Of a stretch of DNA of 16,194 nt, positions 14,172-16,194 are shown piece by piece. The notes under the pieces are model-generated. The model did not search any database. It was not told where the DNA came from and saw only the letters and a list, made by a program, of their open reading frames with translations. This DNA is from Firmicutes bacterium UBA3936 (GTDB lineage: Bacteria > Bacillota > Dethiobacteria > Dethiobacterales > Dethiobacteraceae). The position numbers and the translations under genes are program-made. How positions within the stretch are numbered: the stretch's first letter is position 1; every line of letters begins with the position of its first letter. The stretch lies in the NCBI GenBank assembly GCA_002385745.1, contig DGEC01000061.1:1-16194 (forward strand), read 5' to 3'.

Positions 14172-16013
14172 ATGGTGGTTTTGGACAGTGCCAGCAGACA
14201 CAAATTGAAAGCACTAAACAATCAAAAAGTTATAAGCTATGTGGAAGAAGCCATAAGTCTCTGCAAACCGGCTAAAGTTACCGTAATTGACGACAGCCCG
14301 CAGGACAGGGAATATGTCCGGCAAATGTCCATCAAAAACGGTGAAGAAAAACCTATAAAGCTGCCGGGACATACGGTCCACTTTGACGGGATTAATGACC
14401 AGGGCAGGGACAAGGCAAATACCCGCTATTTATTATCCCAAAAAGTGGATTGGGGTATTGACATAAACTACATTTTAAAAGATGAAGGCCTGCCGGAAAT
14501 ACTCGGGCTCCTTGACGGGATTATGGAAGGCAAAGAAATGATAGTCAGCTTTTATGCCCTGGGGCCCGTTAATTCCGACTTTACACTGCGGGCCATGCAG
14601 ATTACCGATTCCTTCTACGTTACTCACAGCGCCCAGATTTTATACCGTCCCGGCTATGAAGAATTCAAACGCCTGGGCGGTTCGGATGATTTCTTTTTCT
14701 TCCTTCATTCAGCAGGGCGTTTAATAAACGGGGTAACGGCAGATATAGACAAGCGCAGGATCTACATCGACCTCGAAGAAAACCGGGTTTACACGGTTAA
14801 CAACCAGTATGCCGGAAACAGCGTCGGCCTGAAAAAACTGGCTTTCCGCCTGGCAATTCACAAGGCGCAAAAAGAAGGCTGGCTGGCAGAGCACATGTTT
14901 TTAATGGGCGTCCACGGGAAACCGGGCCGGTCCACCTATTTTGCCGGGGCATTTCCCAGCGCCTGCGGCAAGACAAGTACGGCCATGTTTCCCGGCCAGA
15001 CCATTGTCGGGGACGATATTGCCTACCTGCGGAAAAAAAACGGCGAAGTGCGGGCAGTGAACGTAGAAAGAGGCATTTTCGGCATTATCCAGGACGTCAA
15101 CCCCGAGGATGACCCGCTGATTTACGAAGCCCTGACCACCCCAGGAGAAGTTATCTTCTCCAATGTACTGGTCAAGGACGGCATCCCCTACTGGCTGGGG
15201 ATGGGGCAGGAAGTCCCCGCTGAAGGCGAAAACTATTCAGGCCACTGGTACAATGGCAAAAAAGACGATAAGGGCAATGAAATACTCTATGCCCATAAAA
15301 ACGCCCGCTACACCATCGGCCTTAAGGAACTGAAAAATGCCGACAGCAGGCTGGAAGACCGGGAAGGAGTCCCGGTAAAAGCCATTGTCTACGGTGGGCG
15401 GGATTCGGACACTACCGTTCCGATAGTGGAATCCTTTTCCTGGGCGCACGGCGTCTTCCTGGGCGCCACCATTGAATCGGAGACAACGGCGGCCACCATC
15501 GGCAAAGAAGGAGTCCGGCAGCATGATCCCATGGCCAACCTGGACTTTATCTCCGTTCCCTTTGCCGACTACCTCGCCAACCACCTCAAATTTGCCGAAG
15601 GCCTGCGGGAAGTCCCCTCCGTATTTGCGGTAAACTACTTCCTGAAAAACAGCCGCAACGAGTACTGCAACGGCAAGCTGGACAAAATCATCTGGATTCT
15701 CTGGGCAGAGGGCCGGGTACACGGGGAGTATAAAGCCGTCACCGCCCCTGTCGGCCGCATTCCCCGCTACGAAGACTTAAAAGAGCTCTTCCACGCCAAG
15801 CTTGGCAAAGATTATACCCGGGAAGAATACACGGAACAGTTTACAATCAGAATCGCCAGGTATCTTGAGAAAATGGACAGGATGAAAAAGGCCTTCAGCA
15901 GAATAAAACTGCCTCCCGCCCTGGCCGCCGAGCTGGACGGCCAGGTCAGCCGCCTGCTTGACGCCCGCGCCAAATTCGGAAGCGAGGCCCCGCCCTGGCT
16001 CTTTGCAGACTGA
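14172..16013 (+). CDS. pckG: Phosphoenolpyruvate carboxykinase (GTP)
   Basis: The enzyme interconverts oxaloacetate + GTP and phosphoenolpyruvate + GDP + CO2 in the cytosol, in gluconeogenesis or, in anaerobes, in anaplerosis. The 613-aa length is that of the GTP-dependent class (about 600) rather than the ATP class (about 530). The diagnostic P-loop GAFPSACGKTS (259-269) holds the reactive Cys265 typical of the GTP class, followed by the metal-binding GDDIAYLR (280-287). Other matches are NSDFTLRAMQITDSFYVTHS (about 134-153), the AGNS...KKLAFRLAIHKA segment (215-232) and, near the C-terminus, FAVNYFLKN. The ATG at 14172 has a perfect AAGGAGG four bases upstream. It is a single-gene unit on the plus strand, with a possible operator before it and a terminator after it. 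Confidence 0.97.
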   Translation: MVVLDSASRHKLKALNNQKVISYVEEAISLCKPAKVTVIDDSPQDREYVRQMSIKNGEEKPIKLPGHTVHFDGINDQGRDKANTRYLLSQKVDWGIDINYILKDEGLPEILGLLDGIMEGKEMIVSFYALGPVNSDFTLRAMQITDSFYVTHSAQILYRPGYEEFKRLGGSDDFFFFLHSAGRLINGVTADIDKRRIYIDLEENRVYTVNNQYAGNSVGLKKLAFRLAIHKAQKEGWLAEHMFLMGVHGKPGRSTYFAGAFPSACGKTSTAMFPGQTIVGDDIAYLRKKNGEVRAVNVERGIFGIIQDVNPEDDPLIYEALTTPGEVIFSNVLVKDGIPYWLGMGQEVPAEGENYSGHWYNGKKDDKGNEILYAHKNARYTIGLKELKNADSRLEDREGVPVKAIVYGGRDSDTTVPIVESFSWAHGVFLGATIESETTAATIGKEGVRQHDPMANLDFISVPFADYLANHLKFAEGLREVPSVFAVNYFLKNSRNEYCNGKLDKIIWILWAEGRVHGEYKAVTAPVGRIPRYEDLKELFHAKLGKDYTREEYTEQFTIRIARYLEKMDRMKKAFSRIKLPPALAAELDGQVSRLLDARAKFGSEAPPWLFAD

Positions 16014-16023
16014 CTGCAACTAT

Positions 16024-16056
16024 AAAAGCAGCCGCTTTGGCAGCTGCTTTTTTATT
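16024..16056 (+). terminator. Terminator after pckG, probably bidirectional
   Basis: A 9-bp stem (aaaagcagc at 16024-16032 pairing with gctgctttt at 16043-16051) with a 10-base loop runs into T residues up to 16053, 11 bases after the pckG stop. On the minus strand the same stem ends in TTTT, so it can also serve the convergent gene that stops at 16077. Confidence 0.88.
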
Positions 16057-16076
16057 TCCCAAAAGTTGTGTCCCTT

Positions 16077-16194
16077 TTATTCGTCCGGCAATATGGGCAA
16101 AGCCTTCTTTTTCAGTTCAATATCATGGAACGCACTAAACTGCTTTTCAATTCTTTCCAGTACAGACTGTGCCTGCTGCTCGTCCACTCCCGGC
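16077..16194 (-). CDS. C-terminal end of an unidentified gene running off the window
   Basis: From the window edge an open minus-strand frame of 38 codons ends in TAA at 16077-16079. It reads PGVDEQQAQSVLERIEKQF then SAFHDIELKKKALPILPDE. The frame is the only one of the three minus-strand frames I found to read through without an early stop in sensible residues, and it ends just before a terminator-like hairpin, as a real 3' end would. The segment is charged and helical (QSVLERIEKQFSAFHDIELKKK), then a short hydrophobic tail. I do not recognise the family. It is convergent with pckG. Confidence 0.55.
   Translation of the reverse strand, partial: PGVDEQQAQSVLERIEKQFSAFHDIELKKKALPILPDE

Noticed and set aside
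1..16194. A CRISPR array, tRNA or rRNA gene, insertion sequence or phage remnant
   Set aside because: No regularly spaced repeats, cloverleaf-like sequence, rRNA stretch, transposase or integrase motif was seen on either strand.

Overview
The window looks like the chromosome of a motile, low-to-mid GC Clostridia-type Firmicute, probably Peptococcaceae/Desulfotomaculum-like. That is inferred from the AAGGAGG-type ribosome binding sites, the protein flavour, the presence of CheD, the GTP-dependent PEP carboxykinase and a promoter matching the motility sigma factor (sigma-28/SigD). No species is claimed. No tRNA, rRNA, CRISPR array, insertion sequence or phage gene was found.

Layout: (1) 97-10730, all on the minus strand, is a chemotaxis gene cluster. 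In transcription order it holds a TetR-family regulator, cheY (frame broken by one base), cheA, cheW, a transmembrane chemoreceptor (mcp), cheR, cheB, cheD, a soluble PAS hybrid histidine kinase, an HPt-like fragment, a stand-alone response regulator and a YbjQ-type small protein. Gaps are short (2 to 112 bases), the tetR and cheY genes overlap, and a GC-rich intrinsic terminator closes the cluster at 46-73. A good sigma-28-type promoter lies just upstream of the TetR gene (10774-10801). (2) 10824-12603, minus strand: an HD-domain hydrolase and an MscS-family channel, ended by a strong 15-bp hairpin with a T-tract. (3) 12744-13887, minus strand: a HIT domain fused to a MazG-like pyrophosphohydrolase domain, and a UPF0047/YjbQ protein. 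(4) 13888-14171: a divergent intergenic region with a 20-base inverted repeat next to the pckG ribosome binding site. (5) 14172-16013, plus strand: GTP-type PEP carboxykinase, ended by a probably bidirectional terminator. (6) 16077-16194: the C-terminal end of an unidentified minus-strand gene running off the window.

How the genes fit together: receptor, CheW and CheA form the sensory array. CheA would phosphorylate CheY and CheB, while CheR, CheB and CheD adjust receptor methylation and deamidation. The hybrid kinase, HPt-like segment and extra response regulator downstream look like an add-on phosphorelay carried in the same transcript.

The most unusual points are these. cheY needs a -1 shift at an A AAA AAT site to give a normal CheY. 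The hybrid kinase gene is followed, in the same frame and directly after its TAA, by an HPt-like domain that has no good start site and carries Asn where the phospho-accepting His should be. A TetR regulator heads a sigma-28-driven che operon. A HIT-MazG fusion protein is present.
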